Source: Lentisphaerota bacterium (GTDB taxonomy: Bacteria > Verrucomicrobiota > Lentisphaeria > Victivallales > Victivallaceae). From it: DNA of 64,000 bases. Of the stretch, positions 9,907 through 17,579 are shown piece by piece (within the stretch, counting starts at the first letter, position 1; the number at the start of each line of letters is the position of its first letter). The notes under the pieces are model-generated. The model made no database searches, was not told the DNA's origin, and was given only the letters and a program-made list of their open reading frames with translations. The stretch spans positions 1 through 64,000 of the forward strand of contig SUWJ01000002.1 of NCBI GenBank assembly GCA_015061545.1, given 5' to 3'. A program made the translations under genes and the position numbers.

Positions 9907-9930
9907 GTTTATTGAACCGGGTCAATAAAC
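9907..9930. promoter_or_regulatory. LacI-type operator-like palindrome O2
   Basis: The 9-bp arms GTTTATTGA and TCAATAAAC flank ACCGGG, which gives a nearly full palindrome with a CCGG-type centre. Its centre is 57 bp from that of O1, and it lies in the leader, 22 bases before the regulator start codon. Two matched sites at this spacing suit a tetrameric or looping repressor. Confidence 0.65.
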
Positions 9931-9952
9931 ATCTGTCCAATGAGGGGTATTT

Positions 9953-10948
9953 ATGATAACAGCACTTGATGTAGCCAAGGCAGCCGGGGTAAGCAAAACT
10001 ACGGTCTCTTATGTATTTTCTCAGGATAAAGCATCGCTTATTTCCGAAAAGACCCGTCAAAAGGTGCTTTGTATCGCCGCAAAGCTCGGCTATCAGCCAA
10101 GCTATCTGGGCAGATCTCTTTCAGCCAACCGCACCTTCAATGTGGCGCTGGTGCTGCCCAGCCGCTGCGGATACAGTATGTCCGGACATTTATTGGAGAT
10201 TTTTCACGGAATCATTCAGGGATCGGATAAGTCGGAGTATAATCTGAGTATCTTCCTCGGCGGCGGCGAACGGCTGAACAGCAGTTTGCGCTCCCGTCGT
10301 ATTGACGGGGTTATTGCGCTGGGAATCGGTTCAGACAACACACTCCTTGAACATATTGCCAGCTTCAAACTGCCGATGGTGGTAGTCAACAAATATTTCC
10401 CTGCCGATAAACTGATCGGCTGCGTGAGGTTGGATATTGCAACGTGGCTGCGGCAGGAAGTGGATGCTATGCAGCAGAAAAATTGCCGCAATATTCTGAT
10501 CCTGAACAAAAGCACCACCTACGATGCAGGACGGGAGATCGCCATGGCTGCCGAAACACTGCAGAAGGACAGTTCTAAAGTCAGGGTCGATATAACAACT
10601 TTAAGCGAAGATCCGGTGCAGCAGCTCAAATCAATCATAGCCGCCAGCTGCAGTTACGACGGTTTTATTATCAACGGCAGCGAGAATGTGTTGATCAGTG
10701 AGCTTGTCCAAAAGTCCACTCAGGCCCAAAGACCGTATCAGATCAGCTATTTTTATTCCACCGAGTCTGCCCTCTACGGCAATCGGGTATGGCATCGCAA
10801 TGGCTATGTGATGGGAGAAAACGGCTGGAAGATGCTGCAGGAAATGCTGAACAATCAAGCTGCCGGCAGAGAGATCCTGCTGCCTGTGGTAACTCTGCAG
10901 CAGGGGATACGTCAGGAACCGGAACCAGACTCAGGTATAGATCTGTAA
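9953..10948 (+). CDS. LacI/GalR-family transcriptional regulator
   Basis: The protein has 331 residues. The N-terminal helix-turn-helix ALDVAKAAGVSKTTVSYVFS and the hinge segment LGYQPSYLGRSLSANRT are typical of the family. A periplasmic-binding-protein-like sensor domain follows (NVALVLPS, RRIDGVIALG, GYVMGENGWKML). GAGGGG lies 5 bases before the ATG. The gene starts the rightward unit, faces the leftward hydrolase operon, and has two matching palindromes in its own promoter and leader. It probably senses a breakdown product of the local glycan and represses both arms, though the operators are seen only on its own side. Its last ~20 codons are partly repeated in the 106-bp tandem duplication that follows. 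Confidence 0.92.
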   Translation: MITALDVAKAAGVSKTTVSYVFSQDKASLISEKTRQKVLCIAAKLGYQPSYLGRSLSANRTFNVALVLPSRCGYSMSGHLLEIFHGIIQGSDKSEYNLSIFLGGGERLNSSLRSRRIDGVIALGIGSDNTLLEHIASFKLPMVVVNKYFPADKLIGCVRLDIATWLRQEVDAMQQKNCRNILILNKSTTYDAGREIAMAAETLQKDSSKVRVDITTLSEDPVQQLKSIIAASCSYDGFIINGSENVLISELVQKSTQAQRPYQISYFYSTESALYGNRVWHRNGYVMGENGWKMLQEMLNNQAAGREILLPVVTLQQGIRQEPEPDSGIDL

Positions 10949-11133
10949 ACATGGATTCTCCCGAAACATAATATAAAAAATACAACCCAATACTCAATCA
11001 GGAAAGGATTTGATTTATGAGTAATCAGAACCAGGCTCAGGTATAGATCTGTAAACATGGATTCTCCCGAAACATAATATAAAAAATACAACCCAATACT
11101 CAATCAGGAAAGGATTTGATTTATGAGTAAAAA
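10922..11133 (+). repeat. 106-bp tandem duplication spanning an RBS and start codon
   Basis: Bases 10922-11027 are repeated at 11028-11133 with only a few differences. Each unit holds the 3' end of the regulator frame (TCAGGTATAGATCTG), about 70 bases of spacer, the ribosome binding site (GGAAAGG) and ATGAGTAA. The first copy therefore has a complete translation start that leads into only nine codons before TAG. The second copy leads into the pseudopilin gene. Confidence 0.95.
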
Positions 11134-11869
11134 GTGGAGAAAAACAACTGGCAGGGCTTCCGGGATGCAACTTCGGCGTTTTACATTGATCGAATTGCTG
11201 GTGGTGATCGCAATTATTGCTATTCTGGCGGCAATGCTGCTGCCGGCACTTTCCGCAGCCCGCGAACGGGCAAGAAATGCCACTTGTATCAACAAACTCA
11301 AACAGCTGGGGCTGGCGTGTACGTTCTATGCCGATGACCACGATGGCTGGATCCCGACCAACTCGCTGGGCTACGAAACCAGCAACTCTCTGGCATCCGA
11401 CGACAAACGGATGAGCTATATGCTTATGAAAGGCAGCTATCTGGGTAATTTCAAAGGCGGCGGCGATGACAATGACGGCCGCGAACGCTATTACGACACC
11501 TATTACCATTGCCCCTCGGATGCAGGAACCTATGCCGACAGCGCCACAACCGGCTGGAACTATGAACAGAAAACCTGCAGTTACTACACCTTTATCTACG
11601 TTCCCGGTGTCGGCAAAGGCACAGGTGGTTATCTGGGCGACGAAGCTCCCAGAAGCCGCCTTGGCCGCGATGCCCCCAACCGCGTATTTGTTTTCGATAT
11701 GTACCCCAAATACATGACTACTTCGGGTAAAAAATATTTCTGCCACCCCAACACTATGAATGTGCTGACTTTGGGTAACTCCGTAAAAACCACCAATCAG
11801 GCATCGGCAATCGACTTTGCCAAGAAAAACGAAACCAGAATCTGGCAGGATTATTGGGACAATCTGTAA
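11123..11869 (+). CDS. pseudopilin-like protein with type IV prepilin leader
   Basis: This 248-residue protein begins with a short basic leader and [20 protein letters not shown], a canonical class III signal with Glu at +5 of the mature form. [14 protein letters not shown] continues the helix and [20 protein letters not shown] opens the globular part. This matches the abundant secretion-type pseudopilins seen beside glycan-degradation genes in Lentisphaerota and Planctomycetes. The mature protein should be membrane-anchored, processed by a prepilin peptidase and facing the periplasm. It is co-directional with the regulator and with the GH-like gene that follows 26 bases later. Its role in enzyme display, secretion or substrate binding is unknown. 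The ribosome binding site lies in the second copy of the 106-bp repeat. Confidence 0.88.
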   Translation: MSKKWRKTTGRASGMQLRRFTLIELLVVIAIIAILAAMLLPALSAARERARNATCINKLKQLGLACTFYADDHDGWIPTNSLGYETSNSLASDDKRMSYMLMKGSYLGNFKGGGDDNDGRERYYDTYYHCPSDAGTYADSATTGWNYEQKTCSYYTFIYVPGVGKGTGGYLGDEAPRSRLGRDAPNRVFVFDMYPKYMTTSGKKYFCHPNTMNVLTLGNSVKTTNQASAIDFAKKNETRIWQDYWDNL

Positions 11870-11895
11870 TTTGTGAACTGCGAAGAGAGATTTTT

Positions 11896-13308
11896 ATGCG
11901 TAAAATTACATTTTTATCGGTCATGCTTGCGGCGGCGGCAATACTGAACTCAAACGATATGCAAGCTGCCGTCAAAGAAAAAGTCACTCCGATTCCGCCG
12001 GTTATGTTCAAAGGCAAGCCCTTCTTCCCCATCGGCGTATACGATTTGGCCCACAGCAAAACCAACTGGCGCAACCGTTTAGGCGATGTGGACCCCGTTC
12101 TGTATGAATGTGGAGTCAATGCGGCATTTTTCGGCCATCTGGGAATGCCCGAAAACAAGCAGTACCCGGGCTATTCGCATATTGCCAAAGCCTTCGATAG
12201 AGCCAACCAAGATCCCCGTTTTGCAGATATTGCATTGATCGTGAACTTTACCGCCGACATCTTCTGTATCGAAGATAAAACCATCAAGGGCAAGGCCAAA
12301 CGCAAATACCGCCCGCTGAATCAGGCAGAACGCGAAGTGCGCAAAGCATTTCTGACCGAAGCATTTCAATATTTTGCCAAGCAGCCCAACGTTATCGGCT
12401 ACAGTTTTGATGAGCCGGAAAATACCTTTGTCAACTACTTTAAGCAGCAGGAACCCTCTGTTGACCTCAACAATCGCATCGGCTATGCTCTGCGCGACTA
12501 TCTGGGCTGGATCACTCCGCTGATCAGGGAAAATCATCCCGGGGCAATGCAGATGCCGATCATTGCATGGTGGGGAACTTACAAAGATGTGGCTCCGCTT
12601 TACGAAGTGCTGATTGCCAACCAGTATCCGCGCAGCAATGATAAATCGGAATTTGCCGCAGGTTTGTACGAAGTATCTTTTGATGCGGCCCGCGCCGTCA
12701 CCGCGGCCAGAGTTGCAGGCGGCGGACGCAGCGTCATTTATATGCCGCCATCGTTCAACTCACTCAACAGCAATTGGAACTTTGCCACCCGTAAAGAATT
12801 GCGTTATATGTACTTTGCGCCGATCACCCGCGGAGCTATGGGGCTGATGGGATGGCGGCTCAACCGCTGTACTCAGGAATATCGCGATACGGTGGTTTAT
12901 CCGACGTTGAAAGAAGTTTCCCGTTTCAAAGATTTCTATCTGGGCAGTTGGCACGACGAACTTGTAACCAGCAACCGCGACACGGCTTCGGTGGATTATC
13001 TGAAAAAGTTTGCCGCCCGCGATGAACTCCTGAGCGACGTCAAGGTGGGAACCACCATCACCGTAACCGACTTTGTGCCCGACGCCAGCTACTGTCTGCG
13101 TCAGCGCGAAGACGGCACTTATATGCTTCTGGCAGTCAACAATCGCCGCGAAGAGCAGGAAGTTGAGTTCAATATTGCTCTGGACAAGCTGCCCACCGAA
13201 GTCAAAGAAGTGCTTTCCGACCGCAACGTAAGCATAAAAAATAATGTTCTTAAAGATAAATTTGCTCCTTTTGGCGTTCACGTGTATTTGTTTAAGGCAG
13301 GAAAATGA
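11896..13308 (+). CDS. secreted glycoside-hydrolase-like TIM-barrel protein
   Basis: The protein has 470 residues. I prefer the ATG at 11896 because it opens a signal peptide (MRKITFLSVMLAAAAIL); the longer frame from 11854 overlaps the previous gene. After the signal, VMFKGKPFFPIGVYDL is the typical first strand of GH42- and GH2-like barrels. VIGYSFDEPEN near residue 175 supplies a conserved acidic pair at the position where such barrels hold the acid/base. The C-terminus (MLLAVNNRREEQEVEFNI) resembles a small beta domain. A specific GH family could not be named. Its stop overlaps the next start by four bases (ATGA), which indicates translational coupling. Confidence 0.7.
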   Translation: MRKITFLSVMLAAAAILNSNDMQAAVKEKVTPIPPVMFKGKPFFPIGVYDLAHSKTNWRNRLGDVDPVLYECGVNAAFFGHLGMPENKQYPGYSHIAKAFDRANQDPRFADIALIVNFTADIFCIEDKTIKGKAKRKYRPLNQAEREVRKAFLTEAFQYFAKQPNVIGYSFDEPENTFVNYFKQQEPSVDLNNRIGYALRDYLGWITPLIRENHPGAMQMPIIAWWGTYKDVAPLYEVLIANQYPRSNDKSEFAAGLYEVSFDAARAVTAARVAGGGRSVIYMPPSFNSLNSNWNFATRKELRYMYFAPITRGAMGLMGWRLNRCTQEYRDTVVYPTLKEVSRFKDFYLGSWHDELVTSNRDTASVDYLKKFAARDELLSDVKVGTTITVTDFVPDASYCLRQREDGTYMLLAVNNRREEQEVEFNIALDKLPTEVKEVLSDRNVSIKNNVLKDKFAPFGVHVYLFKAGK

Positions 13309-14429
13309 TAATCGGTAAACTCAACGAGTTCGGACGCTGTGCCGACAGCTGGATAGCGCTCCAACGCATTACCTGGAATCAGGTGCAGCTGCGCTTCGGC
13401 TTAGGATATTTTACCAAAGATATTTCGGCGGTACTCTGCCGCGGCGATGAGGAGATCGGGCGCTTCACTCCCCGCAGCACCAACTCCGCCGGTCAGATCG
13501 TCTTTGATGGTCTGCAGCCGGATACGGAATACGGAATAATATTTTCCGCCGACGGCCAAAGCTGCCGCCGTACCTTCCGCACCCAGCCGGAGCCGCAAGG
13601 TAAAAAGCTCTTCAAACTGGCGGTGTTTGCCGATATGCATATATCCTGTGCCACCGAAGATCTGCACGGGCGGCTGCACAGCGAAAGCCGCAGCCTTATG
13701 CAGCTGGCATTTACGCAGGCGGTAAAAAACAACTGTGATGCAGCGATCTTCCCCGGTGACGTGGTCGATGAAGGCTATCAGGAGGAGTACGAAGCAGTCG
13801 CTGAAGGCTTGAAATATCTCTACATACCCTATTTTACAACGCCCGGCAACCACGATATATGCAACGGCGGAGCAGCACGTTTCGCACAATTTTTCGGTGC
13901 CGGAGCTTATCTTAAAGAGCTTTACGGCTATCAGCTGGCGGCGCTGGATACCGCCGACGAAAAACTGGATAAGGCGGCAAACCGGGCGGTGATCGAAGCC
14001 ATAGATCCCGCCAGACCGGTAATACTTTTCACCCATTATCAGCTTTTTGCTGACGAGTGGATACCCGATGCCAATCGGGTCATTGCCGACGCCCAATCCC
14101 CTGCCAACGTACCGCTGCTGGAAAAACTTGCCGCCTGCAACGTCATTGCCTACATCGGGCATAAAAACGTGGCAACGCAAGTTAAAAAAGGTAATTTAAT
14201 CCAGCTGAATATGCCGCAGCTGACCCATTTCCCGGCAGGCTATCTGGAAGCAGAATTTTACACCGACGGCATCTGGCATAGTTTCATACCCATTGGCAGC
14301 GAAATTCTTAACGAATACAGCCGCCGTGGCATCGAAGATGCCCGCTATCACAGTCATCCGGCTTGTGATTGCAAGTCCAAATACCGTGATGGATATACCG
14401 TAGAATATTGGAACGGAGTATTAAAATAA
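13305..14429 (+). CDS. cytoplasmic metallophosphoesterase
   Basis: This 374-residue protein has no signal peptide. An N-terminal beta domain resembling a fibronectin III or PAP-N module (residues 1-95) precedes a calcineurin-like domain. Metal-binding motifs are seen in order: FADMHIS (DxH), GDVVDEG (GDxxD), GNHD, FTHYQ and IGHKN. The last motif has N where GHxH is usual. The family hydrolyses phosphomonoesters or diesters with two metal ions. It overlaps both the preceding and following genes by one to four bases, so the three are translationally coupled. Together with the exported phosphoesterase at 268-2022 it gives this locus two enzymes of this fold on opposite sides of the membrane. The substrate is unknown. 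Confidence 0.88.
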   Translation: MIIGKLNEFGRCADSWIALQRITWNQVQLRFGLGYFTKDISAVLCRGDEEIGRFTPRSTNSAGQIVFDGLQPDTEYGIIFSADGQSCRRTFRTQPEPQGKKLFKLAVFADMHISCATEDLHGRLHSESRSLMQLAFTQAVKNNCDAAIFPGDVVDEGYQEEYEAVAEGLKYLYIPYFTTPGNHDICNGGAARFAQFFGAGAYLKELYGYQLAALDTADEKLDKAANRAVIEAIDPARPVILFTHYQLFADEWIPDANRVIADAQSPANVPLLEKLAACNVIAYIGHKNVATQVKKGNLIQLNMPQLTHFPAGYLEAEFYTDGIWHSFIPIGSEILNEYSRRGIEDARYHSHPACDCKSKYRDGYTVEYWNGVLK

Positions 14430-16189
14430 TGGATTTTTTGTTGAAAGAACCCACCCGTACATTCTGGGTTCATGCGTCTGACTGGCGTACAACCTCGATC
14501 CCTGTGGATGATATAAATTTGAGTTTTGAATTCCGCAGAAATGCCGCAGCAGCTGAATCGCGTATGCCTGGTACGCTGAATCCGGGCGAAGTGCTGGACG
14601 AACTGCGCGTTAAGCTGATCGGCAATGTTCCCGAAAGCGGCTCGCTGCTGCTGCATTTGCCTTACGCGTATCTGAACGACGAGAGTAATCTTATTTCCGT
14701 GGATGGCGGCAAATGGCAGTGGATGTTTCCGCTGCTGGAAGTGTTTCTGCCGGTCAACGAAATCGTTATTTGCAACTATCCTGTTCCGCTGCAGCCCGAA
14801 CGGATCCTGCTGGAAAGTTTTATCCGCTGCCCCGACGGCAGAGTGCTGAATCTGCCCGAAGCGCCTATTGAAATCGGCGATATGCCCGCCGAGCGGCTGG
14901 AAGTACGTCTGAGCAGCAATTTTTCCGGCAATTTACTCCGTTACAGCGTGGTGGCAGAACAACCTGCTGCTCAGCGTTTTATGGCAGATCGGCTCCACAA
15001 TTGCAAAGCGACAGTGCAAGTTGCAGGCAAGGATGTGGAAGTTGAACTGAAAAACGGGGTCGCAACCGGTTCGATCCCCCTGCCTGCTGCCGGCGCAATG
15101 CAGATGCACAGCTGTTATTTGAACACCGGCTGTGACAGCAATCTGGTAGATACAGATTTTTACAGCGATCTCGGTTTGCAGCTCTACTGGGGCGATATCC
15201 ACGTCCACAGCCACGAATCTGACGGCATTGGGGAGCCCGAAGCGATCGTGGAACGCGCCCGCGACTGGCAACGGCTGGATTTTATGGCTTTTCAGGAACA
15301 TATTGAACACGACACCACTTGGCGGATATGGCGTAAATCCAAGTGGGACAAACTCAAAAATCTTTACGACCGCTCCACGGTGAACGGAGAATTTGTCATT
15401 ATTCCCGGCTACGAATATCGCGGATTCTGCAATATGTGGTGTTTTTCGGATGAATACACCGATTCGCTCTATCCCGAACTCAATGGCGACGATGCCCACC
15501 CCATGCACGGCTTGATCCATAAGGAGTGGGATGACGATCAGGTTCTGATCCGCCGCCGCATCATCAACACCGCAGCCAAACCCGACTGGCTGGTGGGGTA
15601 TCACCGCCTGGAATTGATCAAAGATCAGCAGCGCTGTTTGCCCCCCGCAGTACAGTTTCTGCAAATGGCACACTACAAACGTCCGCCTGAAGTCGGCAGC
15701 GCCGATTATCTGCTGCGCGGCGACCGGGTCGGCTTTTTCGGCAGCACCGATACCCATATCGGGATGCCCGGAACCAGTTTCAACGGCCCCCGCGAAGCGG
15801 CATCGGGGCTGACTGCGGTACTGGCAAAAGAACTCAGCCGTGACGGATTGCACCAAGCTATGCGCAAACGCAACTGTTACGCCAGTCTGGGCGCCAGAAC
15901 GCTGCTGGATGTGCGTCTGAACGGTGAATTTATGGGCGGCGAAAGCAAGGTTGCCGATGGGGCTCCCATCGAAATAACGATCCGCGCCGCAGGTCGTGAA
16001 CGGCTGGCAGGATTTGAGATCGTTTCCCGGGGACAGGATCTTGAACATCATGATCTGAACGGAAAAACCTGTTTTGAGCATACGTTCCGCACCCGCCGCT
16101 ACGGCGTGGATGACGATTACTTCTTTGTCCGACTGCATTTGGAAGACGGCCGTATGGTCTGGAGTTCTCCCAACTGGTGCATTGAATAA
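14429..16189 (+). CDS. DUF3604/PHP-superfamily phosphoesterase-like protein
   Basis: The protein has 586 residues. The ATG at 14429 overlaps the last base of the previous gene; a longer frame from 14408 is less likely. After an N-terminal beta-rich part, YWGDIHVHSHESDG is the metal-binding entry motif of PHP-like domains. FQEHIEHD, IPGYEYRG and GSTDTHIGMPG follow, as in DUF3604 proteins. No signal peptide is seen. PHP domains usually hydrolyse phosphoesters with up to three metals, but DUF3604 members are largely uncharacterised. It closes the rightward operon and adds a third phosphoesterase-type fold to the locus. Confidence 0.78.
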   Translation: MDFLLKEPTRTFWVHASDWRTTSIPVDDINLSFEFRRNAAAAESRMPGTLNPGEVLDELRVKLIGNVPESGSLLLHLPYAYLNDESNLISVDGGKWQWMFPLLEVFLPVNEIVICNYPVPLQPERILLESFIRCPDGRVLNLPEAPIEIGDMPAERLEVRLSSNFSGNLLRYSVVAEQPAAQRFMADRLHNCKATVQVAGKDVEVELKNGVATGSIPLPAAGAMQMHSCYLNTGCDSNLVDTDFYSDLGLQLYWGDIHVHSHESDGIGEPEAIVERARDWQRLDFMAFQEHIEHDTTWRIWRKSKWDKLKNLYDRSTVNGEFVIIPGYEYRGFCNMWCFSDEYTDSLYPELNGDDAHPMHGLIHKEWDDDQVLIRRRIINTAAKPDWLVGYHRLELIKDQQRCLPPAVQFLQMAHYKRPPEVGSADYLLRGDRVGFFGSTDTHIGMPGTSFNGPREAASGLTAVLAKELSRDGLHQAMRKRNCYASLGARTLLDVRLNGEFMGGESKVADGAPIEITIRAAGRERLAGFEIVSRGQDLEHHDLNGKTCFEHTFRTRRYGVDDDYFFVRLHLEDGRMVWSSPNWCIE

Positions 16190-16233
16190 AAATCGCTTCT
16201 GCAAATTCGGCAGCCAAACTGCTTTTTGGGGGG

Positions 16234-16273
16234 TGTTGCAAAACTCTGAATAGTTTTGCAACACTTTTTTTGT
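16234..16273 (+). terminator. intrinsic terminator of the rightward operon
   Basis: The stem GTTGCAAAACT/AGTTTTGCAAC with loop CTGAAT is followed by AC and seven T residues, 45 bases after the DUF3604 gene stop. It mirrors the terminator at 190-227. Confidence 0.75.
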
Positions 16274-16472
16274 AGTAATTAAGTTCAAATATGTAACATA
16301 TCCGGTTATTCTGCGTTATATTTTTGCATTTTCTCATAAATTTGCTTTGAGGGGCAGCTGTTGGCATCATTATAAATGCGCTTCAAGACTTGTACGTGGT
16401 ATTCAGCATTGTAGCGTTTGCGCATCCCAAGAGGGCATTGGCATTGCCCTCCTGGACCTCCCTTGCTCGTTT
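16234..16472. repeat. right copy of ~230 bp inverted intergenic repeat
   Basis: This is the reverse complement of bases 1-228. It is longer by about 11 bases through indels in the diverged middle part. The matching ends are CTCGTTT at 16466-16472 and TGTTGCAAAAC at 16234. No transposase or target-site duplication is visible. Confidence 0.88.
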
Positions 16473-16863
16473 GGGGGCTATATCCAGCGCGAGGTTACTT
16501 GGCGACTTTACAATAGAGCGGTCGCTGCCGCTCCCTTACCAACTTTTGCGGCTTCACCGCAAAAGTTCCCTCAAACGCCGGGTGGCTTCGCTCATCTCCG
16601 TTCAACTTCGCGGCGGAGCCGCTCGATCAGCCGGAATTCATCCGGCTGATTCCTTTCACATGCGTTCGCGGCGCTAACCGCGCTTTGCGGCGTTCCGCCG
16701 CATGAGCTGTTGGCGAGCTTCATTGTGTTGCAAAACTCTGAAAGGTTTTGCAACAGCCCCGTTTCATTTTTCCAAGCTGCAACGGGAGTGGATTGGTTAA
16801 TTTGCGGGCAAAAAAAATCCCGAACGACACTTATTGGTATCACCCGGGCTGTAAATCAAAAGA
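16473..16863. other. hairpin-rich intergenic region without genes
   Basis: Five stem-loops with short loops lie in 240 bases. They are GAGCGG/CCGCTC (16516-16533), AACTTTTGCGG/CCGCAAAAGTT (16541-16567), ATCAGCCGGA/TCCGGCTGAT (16626-16650), TGCGGCG/CGCCGCA (16686-16702) and GTTGCAAAAC/GTTTTGCAAC (16727-16754). The last repeats the operon terminator stem but lacks its T tract. Small reading frames across the region look like by-products of the GC-rich repeats. It could be a nest of REP-like elements or a structured RNA. Confidence 0.6.
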
Positions 16864-16939
16864 TGGTAGCGGGTGCCGGGATCGAACCAGCGACAGGCGG
16901 ATTATGATTCCGCTGCTCTACCTACTGAGCTAACCCGCC
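16864..16939 (-). tRNA. tRNA-Met (CAT), elongator type
   Basis: It folds into a full cloverleaf of 76 bases with encoded CCA. The acceptor stem is GGCGGGT/ACCCGCT (one G-U), the D arm GCTC/GAGC and the anticodon stem GCGGA/TCCGC with loop ATCATAA. The variable loop has 5 bases and the T stem is GCTGG/CCGGC. The paired first base (G-U, no C-A mismatch) and GGAATCATAATCC around the anticodon point to elongator Met rather than initiator. A lysidine-modified Ile tRNA also reads CAT in DNA but usually has a different acceptor. Confidence 0.96.
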
Positions 16940-17069
16940 GCAACCATGACCTTAATATAGTACACAAAATTATTTTTGCAAATCTAAAAGACTCAAAAGT
17001 TGTAATTTATCTGAAAAAACTCAATCCGACGGGGCAAAGATGCAGCACACAAAGTACAACGCGTGTAAA

Positions 17070-17576
17070 TCAAAGCGGTGTACCCAATAAATCCAACTGA
17101 GTTTGCATTGCCCTTTGACCGTGGCAAAGTGCCAATGCCAGCGCGTCGGTAGCATCGTCAGGTATATCGCTTACGGCAATGGAAAACTCGTTTGCCATCA
17201 TCAATGCCACCTGTTCTTTGCGGGCGTGACTCAAGCCGGTAACGGCACGTTTGGCTACGATCGGCGCGTAAGCGTAAGCTGCAATATTATTTTCGGCAAG
17301 GGCTGTCAGAATCGCCCCCCGCGCCATCCCCAGAATAATGGCGGTACGGGCATTATCGCCCACAAAAGGACTCTCCAGACTGGCGCAGTCGGGGTGAAAT
17401 GCCGCAATCAGCTCCCGCACGCCGCCTGCCAGACGGCGAACACATTCGCTGTGGGGCATACGTCCGTGATTGCGGATCACCCCGCAATCCAGAATTCTGG
17501 CGCGGGAACTGCTCTGCATTTCTATTACCCCGTAACCCGTGGTACGGATCGCGGGGTCAAGGCCCAGTATGATCAT
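17070..17576 (-). CDS. ruvC: Holliday junction resolvase RuvC
   Basis: This 168-residue protein is of the usual length. It begins with MIILGLDPAIRTTGYG, which carries the first catalytic Asp, then has the acidic ASLESPF strand and ends the fold with DIPDDATDALALALCH. RuvC is a dimeric endonuclease that cuts Holliday junctions brought by RuvAB. Its start lies three bases after the stop of the HTH/coiled-coil gene, so it is last in a ribF - HTH - ruvC unit. ruvA and ruvB are not in the window. Confidence 0.96.
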   Translation of the reverse strand: MIILGLDPAIRTTGYGVIEMQSSSRARILDCGVIRNHGRMPHSECVRRLAGGVRELIAAFHPDCASLESPFVGDNARTAIILGMARGAILTALAENNIAAYAYAPIVAKRAVTGLSHARKEQVALMMANEFSIAVSDIPDDATDALALALCHGQRAMQTQLDLLGTPL

Positions 17577-17579
17577 AAC

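Noticed and set aside
14933-16288. A 451-codon frame antisense to the DUF3604-like gene
   Set aside because: It has no start signal or family motif, and the sense gene has clear PHP-type motifs.
1-16472. A composite transposon with inverted ends
   Set aside because: No transposase, integrase or target-site duplication is seen, and the repeat ends coincide with operon terminators. Kept only as an open question in the findings.
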